NCBI GenBank assembly: GCA_025201705.1 | Contig: MU616637.1 | Span: 43,552-70,955 of the forward strand | Direction of reading: 5' to 3' | From: Dissophora ornata | Lineage: Eukaryota > Mortierellomycota > Mortierellomycetes > Mortierellales > Mortierellaceae | Length of the DNA stretch: 27,404 bases | Made by a program: the position numbers and the translations under genes | Notes under the pieces: model-generated | The model's database searches: none | The model's input: only the letters and a program-made list of their open reading frames with translations | Told to the model about the DNA's origin: nothing | In this document: positions 20,001-27,404 of the stretch, piece after piece | How the letters are laid out: every line of letters starts with the position of its first letter | How positions within the stretch are numbered: the stretch's first letter is position 1

Positions 20001-20098
20001 TGTGCAACAAGCGGCAATGCCACTGCTTAAAGTGGCCTACCTCGACTATTGAGTGGCCGGCAGCGAACCACCACCTTGATATTTCCTCCTCCGCTCAT
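14085..20098 (-). CDS. unc104: kinesin-3 motor protein (Unc104/KIF1A type), 10 exons, 1701 aa
   Basis: Exons (minus): 20098-20041, 19934-19707, 19576-19542, 19400-19125, 19039-18909, 18826-18628, 18535-14795, 14700-14591, 14513-14321, 14219-14085. All junctions are GT-AG and keep frame. This is a plus-end microtubule motor that carries endosomes and vesicles. The motor domain (about 1-355) has [20 protein letters not shown], the P-loop YGQTGSGKS (96-104), switch [10 protein letters not shown] (209-217), switch II DLAGSER (246-252) and the [20 protein letters not shown] neck. An FHA domain (about 490-575, with HVGRPESSG) and an acidic/Ser-rich linker follow. A coiled coil lies at about 725-810, then a KIF1-type region from about 840 ([27 protein letters not shown]). 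A PH domain at about 1596-1695 (MKGYLNY...[18 protein letters not shown]...) would bind phosphoinositides on cargo. Length and order are normal for full-length fungal Unc104. The motor is intron-rich, while most of the tail is one 3.7 kb exon. An ATG at 19963-19965 lies in intron 1 and is not the start. Confidence 0.94.
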
Positions 20099-21252
20099 GG
20101 TGCAGGCGTCCTGAGGTGCGGCTCAAGAGATGAGGAATGGGGGTCTTGCAAACAAGAGATCGAAATAGACCTTCTTGACTCGCCTCTCGCCTCCTGTGCG
20201 GATGGGCAGAGTCTTGTTTTTTTTTTGTTGTTGCTCGTCCGCACTGCGGGTCCCCCTGGGGTTTGTTTCCTCTTTTTGGGCGATTCAATCGCCACGTTTT
20301 TTTTTCGGGTCGGTGGAATAGTTCAGGTACACGTCCCTGGCTCCTGAAAGTTAAACGCGGGCAGGAATCTGGTCTCGTTTTTATTTTCCGTAGGGTGTAG
20401 CTTGTTGGAGTTGGTCGGTGTTCAACGGTCGAGAAATGATTATAAAAAAACAATGCGAGGAAGCAGATAGGATGGATGCGGCTGAGCGACAATTGAACGC
20501 CCAGCAGGGTGCGAGTTGTTGATGGGTGTGCTTCTCCACAGCCGAGTCTATGGGATTAAGTGGCTCGGCGTCGAGGGGGGGGAGCAGATGAATGGCAATG
20601 GTCGACGAAGCGGGGACGGAGAGACGAGGAGGAGAAGAGAAGTGAAGAGAAGTGAAGAGAAGTGAAGAGAGACGAAGAGTGGGAAGGGGAGCAGATGAGA
20701 GCGGCGGCCCGGGTAGAGCAAGGAAATATGAATAAAATAAAGGACGATGAGCATTTGGATGGTTGCATCCACCCATGTTTTTTCATACGTTGTCCCCAAG
20801 GAGAGCAAGAACCTTGTCCCCACCTGCTCATGACTGGCATTCCACTCCAACGTGCCCACATCCATTCAGGACTTTGTTGGGTCAGCGTGCAAAGGAAGGA
20901 TGGATTGGTCACACTCCACCAAGCGATGGAGCAAGAGGGATTGAACTATGTTGCCATGCTGCTCTACTACACTACAACATTACAATAAGAAAAAAACAAA
21001 AAAAAGGGGGGGGGGGAGTGGAATCGCATGGGGTCACAGTGCCAGACCCTCGTTTGTCATAATCCATCAGCGTCATGCGGACGATGCCCTGATCAGCTGC
21101 CAGTCATCCTCACAGCATTGCTGCATCCGCAGCTCTCGACGGTTGCTGTGGGTGTCTGCGGGATATCAAACCCCTGAATGATTTTTTTTTTTATTTGGCT
21201 CTACCGTTTTTTGTTGCCTCGTGCCATGCATGCAGACCATATGATGGCACGC
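20099..21252. promoter_or_regulatory. kinesin promoter / PIG-F 3' flank, low-complexity
   Basis: 1.15 kb between the kinesin start and the PIG-F stop, both on the minus strand. It holds T-runs at about 20216-20226 and 20297-20305, a 10-bp AGTGAAGAGA repeat (20641-20670), a purine-rich tract to about 20695, an A-run followed by 11 G's ending near 21016, and a T-run at 21182-21192. Open frames here are low-complexity and lack motifs, so no gene is called. Confidence 0.5.
20635..20680. repeat. AGTGAAGAGA decanucleotide repeat
   Basis: Three exact tandem units at 20641-20670 with partial units on either side, inside a longer purine-only strand upstream of the kinesin gene. Such strand-asymmetric purine tracts are common in fungal promoters and 5' leaders. 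A regulatory role here is only a guess. Confidence 0.85.
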
Positions 21253-22265
21253 CTATGCGTCCTTGACTTTCTTCCCGCCCTTCCTGGCAGCCCCATCGAT
21301 TACAAATTCCCTTCTTGCTGCACGCTGGCGCTTCGCAACACTGACTACAAATCCCACGACTGTGCCAATGCAATAAAACAAGAAGGCTCCCAGGACACAA
21401 GGAACGGGCCATGCCTGCCAGGGTCGATCCCAATCCAACGGAATCACAATCGAACCCAGCCAAGCTCCAAAGATCGCCATCATTCCCTGACAATAGACCG
21501 CTGCCTCCGTGTATGTCTGCGGGCTGTTGCGAAAAAAAAAAAGGATTTGCGAGGTCAGATAAATTTGCAAGAGTACTCCTGAGATCAAGGCTGTCGATCT
21601 GCGCGTATTCGTTGTACCTGTTATGGATAAAGATCCTGAGCCAGCTCTGGAGATCAGTTCCAAGGACAAACGAGGCGGGATAAAATGTCAGCAATGACAG
21701 ATAGCACGCCAGCTGTCCCGTTTCCTTGGCTTGACTGCAAAATATGTCAGAATACGCGGGGTCAGAAGATGGATATCAGGTCAAGCTAGAGGGGGCGGGG
21801 TCGTCCGATTTTCATGGAAGCTTACTGAACAAGTCCTGCGCCAAAAAGCACTGCGAAAACGTGGCAGATCAGAGTGCCAACAGCGCCGATGGAGATGGAG
21901 GTGTTGAGGACATTGAAGAGCGACGAGGACGACGACTGTTTATCACCTTTAGCGAACCCTTTTTTTGTCGTAGGAGTGCTTGGAGAATGCAAGTAGGATT
22001 GAGCCAGGCCAATGAATGTTTGGGAAACGAAGAGCGCAACAAGGGTCCATGAAAGTGATGGCAGGGTACCGATGCTGTGTGTCGTATTTGGGTCTTTGCT
22101 CAGTTGTGATGGGATCCATGTGAGGGTCGAGTACGCAGTTGCGAGGTTGATCATGGCGACAAGAGTCATTCTAAGTAACGGGTATGATGGTGCGATGATG
22201 TTGTTGGATGCATTCCCGGGGGCAGTGCTGTCCCGTGCAATACCCTGTCGTGCCGTCCGTTGCAT
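21253..22265 (-). CDS. PIGF: PIG-F / Gpi11, GPI ethanolamine-phosphate transfer stabilising subunit, 275 aa
   Basis: Exons (minus): 22265-21826, 21734-21618, 21523-21253, with GT-AG junctions. PIG-F is an ER multispanning protein that partners PIG-O and PIG-G in adding ethanolamine phosphate to the mannoses of GPI anchors. The family signature GAWLG...[16 protein letters not shown] lies at about residues 205-228, followed by the last membrane segment and a basic tail ([10 protein letters not shown]) like an ER retention tail. About six hydrophobic segments are visible, including [39 protein letters not shown] and [16 protein letters not shown]. Exon 2 carries [22 protein letters not shown], also typical. 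The start at 22263-22265 ([12 protein letters not shown]) is chosen because it directly precedes the first membrane segment. An in-frame ATG at 22481 would add 72 less typical residues. It is slightly longer than yeast and human forms (about 219 aa) because of an N-terminal extension and a Ser/Thr-rich loop. Confidence 0.9.
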
Positions 22266-23020
22266 TGTGTTGGTCGATGTTGTGCTAGTCGAAGGATGAG
22301 GACGATCGCGAAGGAGCACTTCCAAATTGTGGATGGACGTACCTTTTGTAATTGACCGATGTGTAATTGAATATATCCTAATTATTTCGAGCAGAGGGAG
22401 AAACACCATCGCGCAGCGAAGCATTGGCAAGTGACCCAACGAACCGTCTCTCTGGCCATCGATCGCGGTTCGCTCTTGCAAAGACCTTGATCTTAGATCA
22501 AGACGATGAGCGGTATCGACGCAGCGGTACTGGTGTTTGCGCTATTATTATTTGCTTATTCTCAGAAATGTCTGGTTTGTTCCTTGATTGAGCGTGTCTT
22601 CCATGCATGGTGTCAGAGGCCTATTTTGTATTGCGGAAGTAAAGGGCTGCACACATGGTCATTATTATTATTATTAATGTTGGTTGCACAGAAGATTTCG
22701 TTCTTTTCGCACCGTTGGGGTGTCCGGTTGAGCCTCGCCTTATTTGGACGAGCACCAACAGCAAGCAACAGCGACAAACGAGCAAACGAGCATTCAACAA
22801 CAACAACAAACATCCAGATTGCAATAAGGATAACACTGCCCGCGACGGTATTTTCGCCCGCCACCCAGAGCTGCGAGAACATCGCAGAACACCGCCGATA
22901 TGCCGCGCCCATGCCATGCCGCACTCACGCAGTGTGCTGTAAATAGGAACAAGAAGAACAAGGCCATAGAGATCAGAAAGAATAACAAGTACTCTGTACA
23001 TCTGTACATAAAGAATAGGA

Positions 23021-23065
23021 GGACTAGCAAGGACCAGCAAGGACCAGCAAGGACCAGCAAGGACA
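23021..23065. repeat. GGACCAGCAA decanucleotide repeat
   Basis: Four tandem 10-bp units (23021-23060, the first with one C-to-T change) and the start of a fifth (GGACAG). Non-coding as far as can be judged. Confidence 0.9.
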
Positions 23066-24222
23066 GGTAGACGATGCAGACAGGATGGATACTCCCCAAT
23101 AGCCCTCGCACTCCCTCGCACTCGCACAGTTTTGCGAAACGGCGAATTGGGTCCCCGCAGGAAAAAAAAAAGAAGAGGAAATCGTGGGTGGCAGAAAGAG
23201 GAAGTGGCAGAGGTACCATGCATGTACTGCCGCCGTAATGAATGAACCCAATATTAACCGCCGCAATAAACCTGTATCAAACCCCAATGAACCACCGCCC
23301 ACCGCCCACCCACTGTCACCCCACCATCCTCACCGCCGTCGGCGTCGCCGTCGTAGCAACATTCTCCTCTGTCCTCCCCACCCTGCCTCTTTCCTCATTC
23401 CACCTTGCATCCGTCTCGCCATCCCATCCCATCCCATCCACCATCTCACACTTCTCACTCACTCTCTCTCTCTCGCCCTCTCTCGCCCTCTCTCGCTCTC
23501 TTTCTCGCTACTTCTCTTTCTCTCGCTCCCTACTACCGCCTATCACCCATACGCACATCGGACACAGTACACGCCTTCTCTTAATAATACTCGCTGACTG
23601 GGCAGTAACGAGCTCTAATCCAATAAATAGCGCCATTCTTGTAAAACATCCATCACCTGGCCCCTCCCTCCAGCCACAAGGTAACAAGCAACTCGCCACC
23701 GCGATAGATCCTCAAAACGACTGCGCTCCAAACAAGGACTCGGCATAGCTGCTCCATCCCCGACGGGATAGGCGCGCGTTTTCGCCCAGCTTTTTTCCTC
23801 TCGCTCGCTCTCTGCAACATTACATATCCAACGTCTCCCTACCTTTCTCCTGCATCCACCTTGTCCTGTTTGACCCCCCCTGCCACCAAATCTAGCGTGC
23901 ATAATCGCATGGCTGCATAGTCTACAACAGTCTACGCGGCTCTGTGCTTCAATCAAAGGCCCGTGGCTTCATTGTCTTTGCAGCACGTCCCCCCACGAAC
24001 CAACCAAACTCTGTTTGGCCCATCCTGGCTTTTCTTCCCTAGCTCTTGCGTGAATGTGCATGAACGTGTGGATGTCCTTGTGCTTTACGCGCCAACCCCC
24101 TTTAGTTTGGCGCATTCTCTGTTGCCTGTCATGCTCTTGTCCGAGTTTCAAATGCACGCACTTGACCCCATTCTCTGCGCGTTGTCATTTGTCCTATCTG
24201 CTTGCTCTGCACTGCGATGAAC

Positions 24223-24253
24223 GCTGTTGTTGTTGTTGTTGTTGTTGTTGTTG
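24223..24253. repeat. (GTT)n microsatellite
   Basis: About nine to ten GTT units in the presumed kinase promoter or 5' leader. Confidence 0.85.
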
Positions 24254-24837
24254 CAACTGCGATCGCGCGGAAAGACAGACAACCCTCCTACTTGCTCACT
24301 GGACATCGAGTGCATCAATTGACATCTGTTACTGCAGGAGCATGCGCGTCGCCATCCATGTCCACGATCGATCGAGGTGTTGTTGTGGAGCAGATCTTGC
24401 TGTGTTCCTTGTCAAACAAGACCCTGTTGTGACTAAACTGGCCGTTTTTTATCTGTCTCTCTTCACTTTCTCAGCCTCCGACTCAGCTTGCGACAACAGA
24501 CATTCAAGGAGACAGCAACCACCTCTGTCAAACGACCGTTCTCCCCGATCGATCTTAGATTGCAGCCTCCTCTATTTTTACGTGCGTCTCTTTTGGGGTC
24601 CATCTTCCTCTCATAGTCACCCTGTCGCGTTTCTCGTGGAAAGCCCACCCCCTTGCGCGTGTGTTACGAAATAAGGCAACAACAAAGGGATCGATCGTCT
24701 CTCGGAACACGCACTGACACACGAATCGCCGATTGTTGATCTTACTTCCAGAACATCGTATCCCGCAACTCTCATTGATACTGTCCTCCCCCCCGACTCA
24801 CCGTCTACAAGTACCGGCTTGCGCTCTCTGGTTCAAG

Positions 24838-24845
24838 TATAAATA
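24838..24845 (+). promoter_or_regulatory. TATA box candidate of the kinase gene
   Basis: TATAAATA lies 40 bases upstream of the ATG at 24885, followed by a C/T-rich stretch (CCCCACACC, CTCCGTTTCTTTTCTTC) and CACAATGGG around the start codon. Position and sequence fit a core promoter with a very short leader. The transcription start was not determined. Confidence 0.6.
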
Positions 24846-24884
24846 CCCCACACCACCCCATATCCTCCGTTTCTTTTCTTCACA

Positions 24885-27323
24885 ATGGGCAACATTCTCA
24901 CAAAGTGCTGTACAGAGGACACCGATCGACGCAAGAAACAGCCCATATCCAATCCATCAACCGCCCCCTACCCACAGCCACAATCCTACTCACCACCTCT
25001 TAGCTATCCACCAGCATCAGCCTTTCCACCATCGCAAGCCCGTGGAGCTCAATTCAGCCCGGACTCACGGCAGAATCCGTACCAGTCCGTCTCAGCGCAG
25101 AACCCGTACCAGTCCGTGCCGCGTCAGCAGTCATACGAACCTGCACCGCGTCAGAATCCGTACGATCCCACACTGCGTCAGAACTCGTACGATCCAGTGC
25201 CTCGCCAGAACCCGAACAACTCCATACCGCGTCAGAATCCGAGCCAACAGACAACGCGCAGCGCTCGCTACCCAAGGATCCTTGACGGCACTATCCTTTC
25301 TAACGGTAACCGCCGATCAGCTCAGCAAGAGAAGGCAGAGTACAATTCCAGTAACTCTACCCTTCATTCCACTCAGGGGGCTAACTGGAGTCCAAACAAA
25401 TCTTCGCCTGCATACTTTGAAAACGTTTCGGCTCCTTCTTACCAAGTCTCATCTCGTTACCCCGGCGGTGGCACCTACCCCAGCAAGGGCACCTACCCCA
25501 ACAGCGGCACTTACTCCAGCAGCGGCACCTACCCCAGCAGTGGCACCTACCCCAGCAATACCTACCCCAGCAATACCTATCCCAGCAATACCTACCCCAG
25601 CAATACCTACCCCAGTAGCGGCACCTACCAGATTGCAAGCGACAAGAGCAATAGTAGCACGTCGACACGAATCAATACAGGGCAAACAAAGACTTTGTCG
25701 TTAGGACAAGGACTTGACTACTTTCCATACCGGCTAACGGCCGAGGAGCGCAAACTGCTTCTCTCAAATGAAATTCCCGCCTCTGAGATTGAGAAGCTCA
25801 CCATTGGCGTGGACGCTGGAGGCATGGGAATCATTCACGTTGCAGAGTGGAGGGGAGTCAAGGTTGCAATCAAGGAGGCCTCTCCACAGGTTATCTCCAA
25901 AGAGGTAAGATATGGCTCTTTGTCTGCCCACCGTCGACCGTTGCGTGGAGCTACTTTATTTTATTTTCATTTCCACCGCATCATGTCCCTGAGGCCAGCG
26001 ATTGCCCAGATCAATGGGAGGCATCTACTTATGGACCATCTGTACCCAAACCCTCGACGAATGGTTTCGACACCCTGCTCTTGACCGGCGTTTTTTCCCC
26101 CTCTTCCTATTTTTCCTTCTTCCCTTGCTGGGCGACTGTTACTGTGGCATATTCTCCTGTCGCAAAGTCGCGTAAATGAGCACAAACCTTATTTTAATTT
26201 CAGGGAAAGACCCTACTTATGCTGAAGAGCTATGCGAATCATGACCCCGTCACTTTAAAATGCTACTTCCTTTTTTGATACAACTCTATTCAACTCTATT
26301 CATGCATATCGATCATTCTGCTTACTCTCAGCACATCACCCACACGTAGCTAGCGCTTGACCATGTAGCTCACCAAAGCAACCATTCTATAATTGATCAC
26401 ATCTGTTGTTTTTCCATGTTTAGGTCGAGATCTATACTCGTATGAGGGGCGTTGAGGGCGTGGTCCAGTTCTACGGTGTGACCTATCCACCAGGACTCGA
26501 CAAGCTCTGCATTGTGACAAAGTATGCCGAAAATGGCTCGCTCTCTTGGCACCTCAAGGTCTCCTTCAACAAGCTCACCTGGGACGATAAAATCATGCTC
26601 GCATCGCAGATCGCATTCTCCGTGTCTCGACTCCACAAGGAAGGCATCTTCCACAGAGACCTGCACGGAGGCAACATCCTCATCGACGAAGCGGGGAATG
26701 CGCTGTTGACCGATTTCGGAGCAAGCAAAGTCATGGAGGACCGTGTGGTTAGGAGCATGGACGAGTTTGCGATCTCAACGCTCACAACTCCAGAGGGCAA
26801 GTCAAAATTTGTGAGCCAGATGGTTCCAGATATGACGAACATTGGCAACAGCAATGCCGTCAGCAATAGATCTCGCAACCTGGAAAACACTGCCAATGCT
26901 AATCAACAGCAAGCCGATGACGGAAAGCCGCATGACCCATTGATTGGTGTCATGGCATATATTGCACCGGAGCGTTTCCGTAACCCGCGTTACTTTGATG
27001 CCCGTTGCGACATTTATTCTCTTGGCGTCTTGCTCTGGGAACTGACAAGTGGACACTCGGCGTTTGCAAAGATGCCCCAGGATGTGCAACTTGCGGTGTC
27101 GATTTTGAATGGGAAGCGTGAACAGCCTATTGAAGGTACGCCTGAAAAGTACCAGGCGCTGTATGAGCTTTGCTGGGATAGCGACCCCAACAAGAGGCCC
27201 TCGTTAGACGATATCTTGTTAGCACTGTCCCATATCCGTGCAGGACTCACAGATGAGCAGTTGGCAGTCACACGGGAGCGGAACCAAGCTTACTATGACA
27301 CAGGTAAAAAAAGAGGATGCTGA
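24885..27323 (+). CDS. protein kinase, TKL-like, with acylated N-terminus and repeat linker (3' end unresolved)
   Basis: Exon 1 is 24885-25904 (340 codons); intron 25905-26423 (519 nt, GTAAGA...TTTAG); exon 2 is from 26424. MGNILTKCC is a textbook N-myristoylation plus palmitoylation signal, so the protein is probably anchored at a membrane. Residues about 20-260 are a Pro/Gln/Ser/Tyr-rich linker with two coding repeats. The kinase domain (about 305-625) has DAGGMG in the glycine loop (first Gly replaced by Asp), VAIK with Lys330, HRDLHGGNIL (417-426), DFG (437-439), APE (521-523) and DIYSLGVLLWEL. All catalytic residues are present, so it should be active. The DFG-APE span is about 84 residues, far above the usual 20-35, because of an Asn/Gln-rich insert. 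The HRDLHGGN loop suggests the TKL-like expansions of early-diverging fungi. Reading on gives a TGA at 27321-27323, but CACAG|GTAAAA at 27303/27304 looks like a donor, so the gene may continue beyond the window. Confidence 0.88.
25071..25259 (+). repeat. 27-bp coding repeat (nine-residue QNPYxxxPR units), seven copies
   Basis: Seven consecutive 27-base units encode QNPYQSVSA, QNPYQSVPR, QQSYEPAPR, QNPYDPTLR, QNSYDPVPR, QNPNNSIPR and QNPSQQTTR. The units decay towards the 3' end. They lie in the disordered linker of the kinase and carry repeated Tyr and Arg at fixed spacing. Confidence 0.9.
25470..25630 (+). repeat. 18/15-bp coding minisatellite (GTYPSS and TYPSN units)
   Basis: GGCACCTACCCCAGCAGC-type 18-base units (GTYPSS) are followed by four 15-base ACCTACCCCAGCAAT units (TYPSN) and a final 18-base unit. 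The third codon positions are nearly identical across units, so the array is recent or kept homogeneous. In-frame length change in the kinase linker is expected between strains. Confidence 0.9.
25905..26423 (+). other. long kinase intron with a possible internal acceptor
   Basis: 519 nt, about five times the other introns of the window, between ...VISKE and VEIYTRMRGVEGVVQFY. Both flanks are phase 0 and join inside the kinase N-lobe, so splicing is required. An internal TTAATTTCAG at about 26194-26203 is a good acceptor, and an ACAACTCTATTCAACTCTATTC direct repeat lies at about 26280-26301. No conserved exon was found inside. Confidence 0.75.
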
Positions 27324-27404
27324 GCAAAGAAACTGTATGCCATGCAGGTTTAGTAATCGTCACACTGTTACTTACGCGTCATCTTTGTTTCTCTTATGAA
27401 AAAA

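Larger units (their letters stand above)
22266..24837. promoter_or_regulatory. long divergent intergenic region, PIG-F / kinase
   Basis: About 2.6 kb separating two divergent start codons. It contains a TTATTATTATTA-type run (about 22663-22675), an AACAACAACAAC run (about 22797-22808), four GGACCAGCAA-type units (23021-23060), an ATCCC run (about 23432-23450), a long C/T tract (about 23455-23530) and a GTT trinucleotide run (about 24224-24252). Several open frames exist, but their residues mirror these repeats, and none shows a domain or linked exons. The strong pyrimidine bias on the plus strand from 23300 onward suggests a long promoter and 5' leader of the kinase gene. A spliced leader or a small unrecognised gene cannot be excluded. 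Confidence 0.45.

Noticed and set aside
20381..20912. Ser/Leu-rich minus-strand frames upstream of kinesin.
   Set aside because: They mirror the purine-rich AGTGAAGAGA repeat tract and have no motif.
22506..23223. Open frames on both strands with hydrophobic stretches (for example VILIAIWMFVVVVECSFARLSLLL).
   Set aside because: The hydrophobic runs come from AAC/GTT and ATT repeats. There is no family motif, no linked exon, and frames overlap on both strands.
23184..23748. Ser/Leu/Pro-rich plus-strand frames.
   Set aside because: They follow a C/T-rich tract and look like promoter or leader low complexity.
25381..25685. Minus-strand frames rich in Gly-Val-Ala or Cys-Arg-Tyr-Trp.
   Set aside because: Antisense translations of the TYPSN/GTYPSS minisatellite, with no independent evidence.
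24733..25704. 323-codon plus-strand frame rich in APTPA-type residues.
   Set aside because: It is a shadow of the kinase repeats in another frame. The kinase frame has the acylation signal, the splice link and the kinase domain.

Overview
The window is eukaryotic and looks like an early-diverging fungus, most likely Mortierellomycota (a Mortierella-like genome). The reasons are short GT-AG introns of about 90-130 nt, a kinesin-3 with a C-terminal PH domain, a TKL-like kinase, and tandem F-box/leucine-rich genes interleaved with transposon debris. The phylum is an inference from gene style; no marker gene here fixes it. No tRNA, rRNA or CRISPR array was seen. Layout, left to right. (1) 1-3119: the 3' end of an F-box/LRR gene (+) faces a full paralogue (-), tail to tail, across about 1.3 kb without a gene. 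(2) 3492-6766: ELP2, the WD40 subunit of Elongator, with seven exons (+), divergent from the F-box gene. (3) 6767-12300: an accessory island. It holds a 5'-truncated F-box copy with its leader, a two-exon gene for a MYB/SANT-like acidic protein, a decayed PIF/Harbinger-type DDE transposase converging on it, a dense array of GTTAACC-type repeats, a complete F-box gene, and a frameshifted CENP-B-type helix-turn-helix remnant. (4) 12275-13705: a third complete F-box gene. (5) 14085-20098: a ten-exon kinesin-3 (Unc104/KIF1 type, 1701 residues) on the minus strand. (6) 21253-22265: PIG-F, a GPI-anchor synthesis membrane protein with three exons on the minus strand. (7) 22266-24884: a 2.6 kb low-complexity stretch shared by the divergent PIG-F and kinase promoters. 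(8) 24885-end: a protein kinase with an acylatable MGN...CC N-terminus, a repeat-rich linker and an unusually long activation segment; its 3' end runs into the window edge. ELP2 (tRNA wobble uridine modification), kinesin-3 (vesicle and endosome transport) and PIG-F (ethanolamine-phosphate addition to GPI) are conserved housekeeping genes with no evident shared pathway. The F-box genes would supply substrate receptors for SCF ubiquitin ligases and appear to be a locally duplicating family. The least ordinary part is 7278-9950. There an apparently intact MYB/SANT accessory gene of a Harbinger-like transposon sits next to a dead transposase and a long array of GGTTAA-core repeats, the kind of motif that trihelix/MYB-like domains can bind. 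Gene models were built by eye from reading frame, splice-site consensus and family conservation; exon coordinates are given in each entry.
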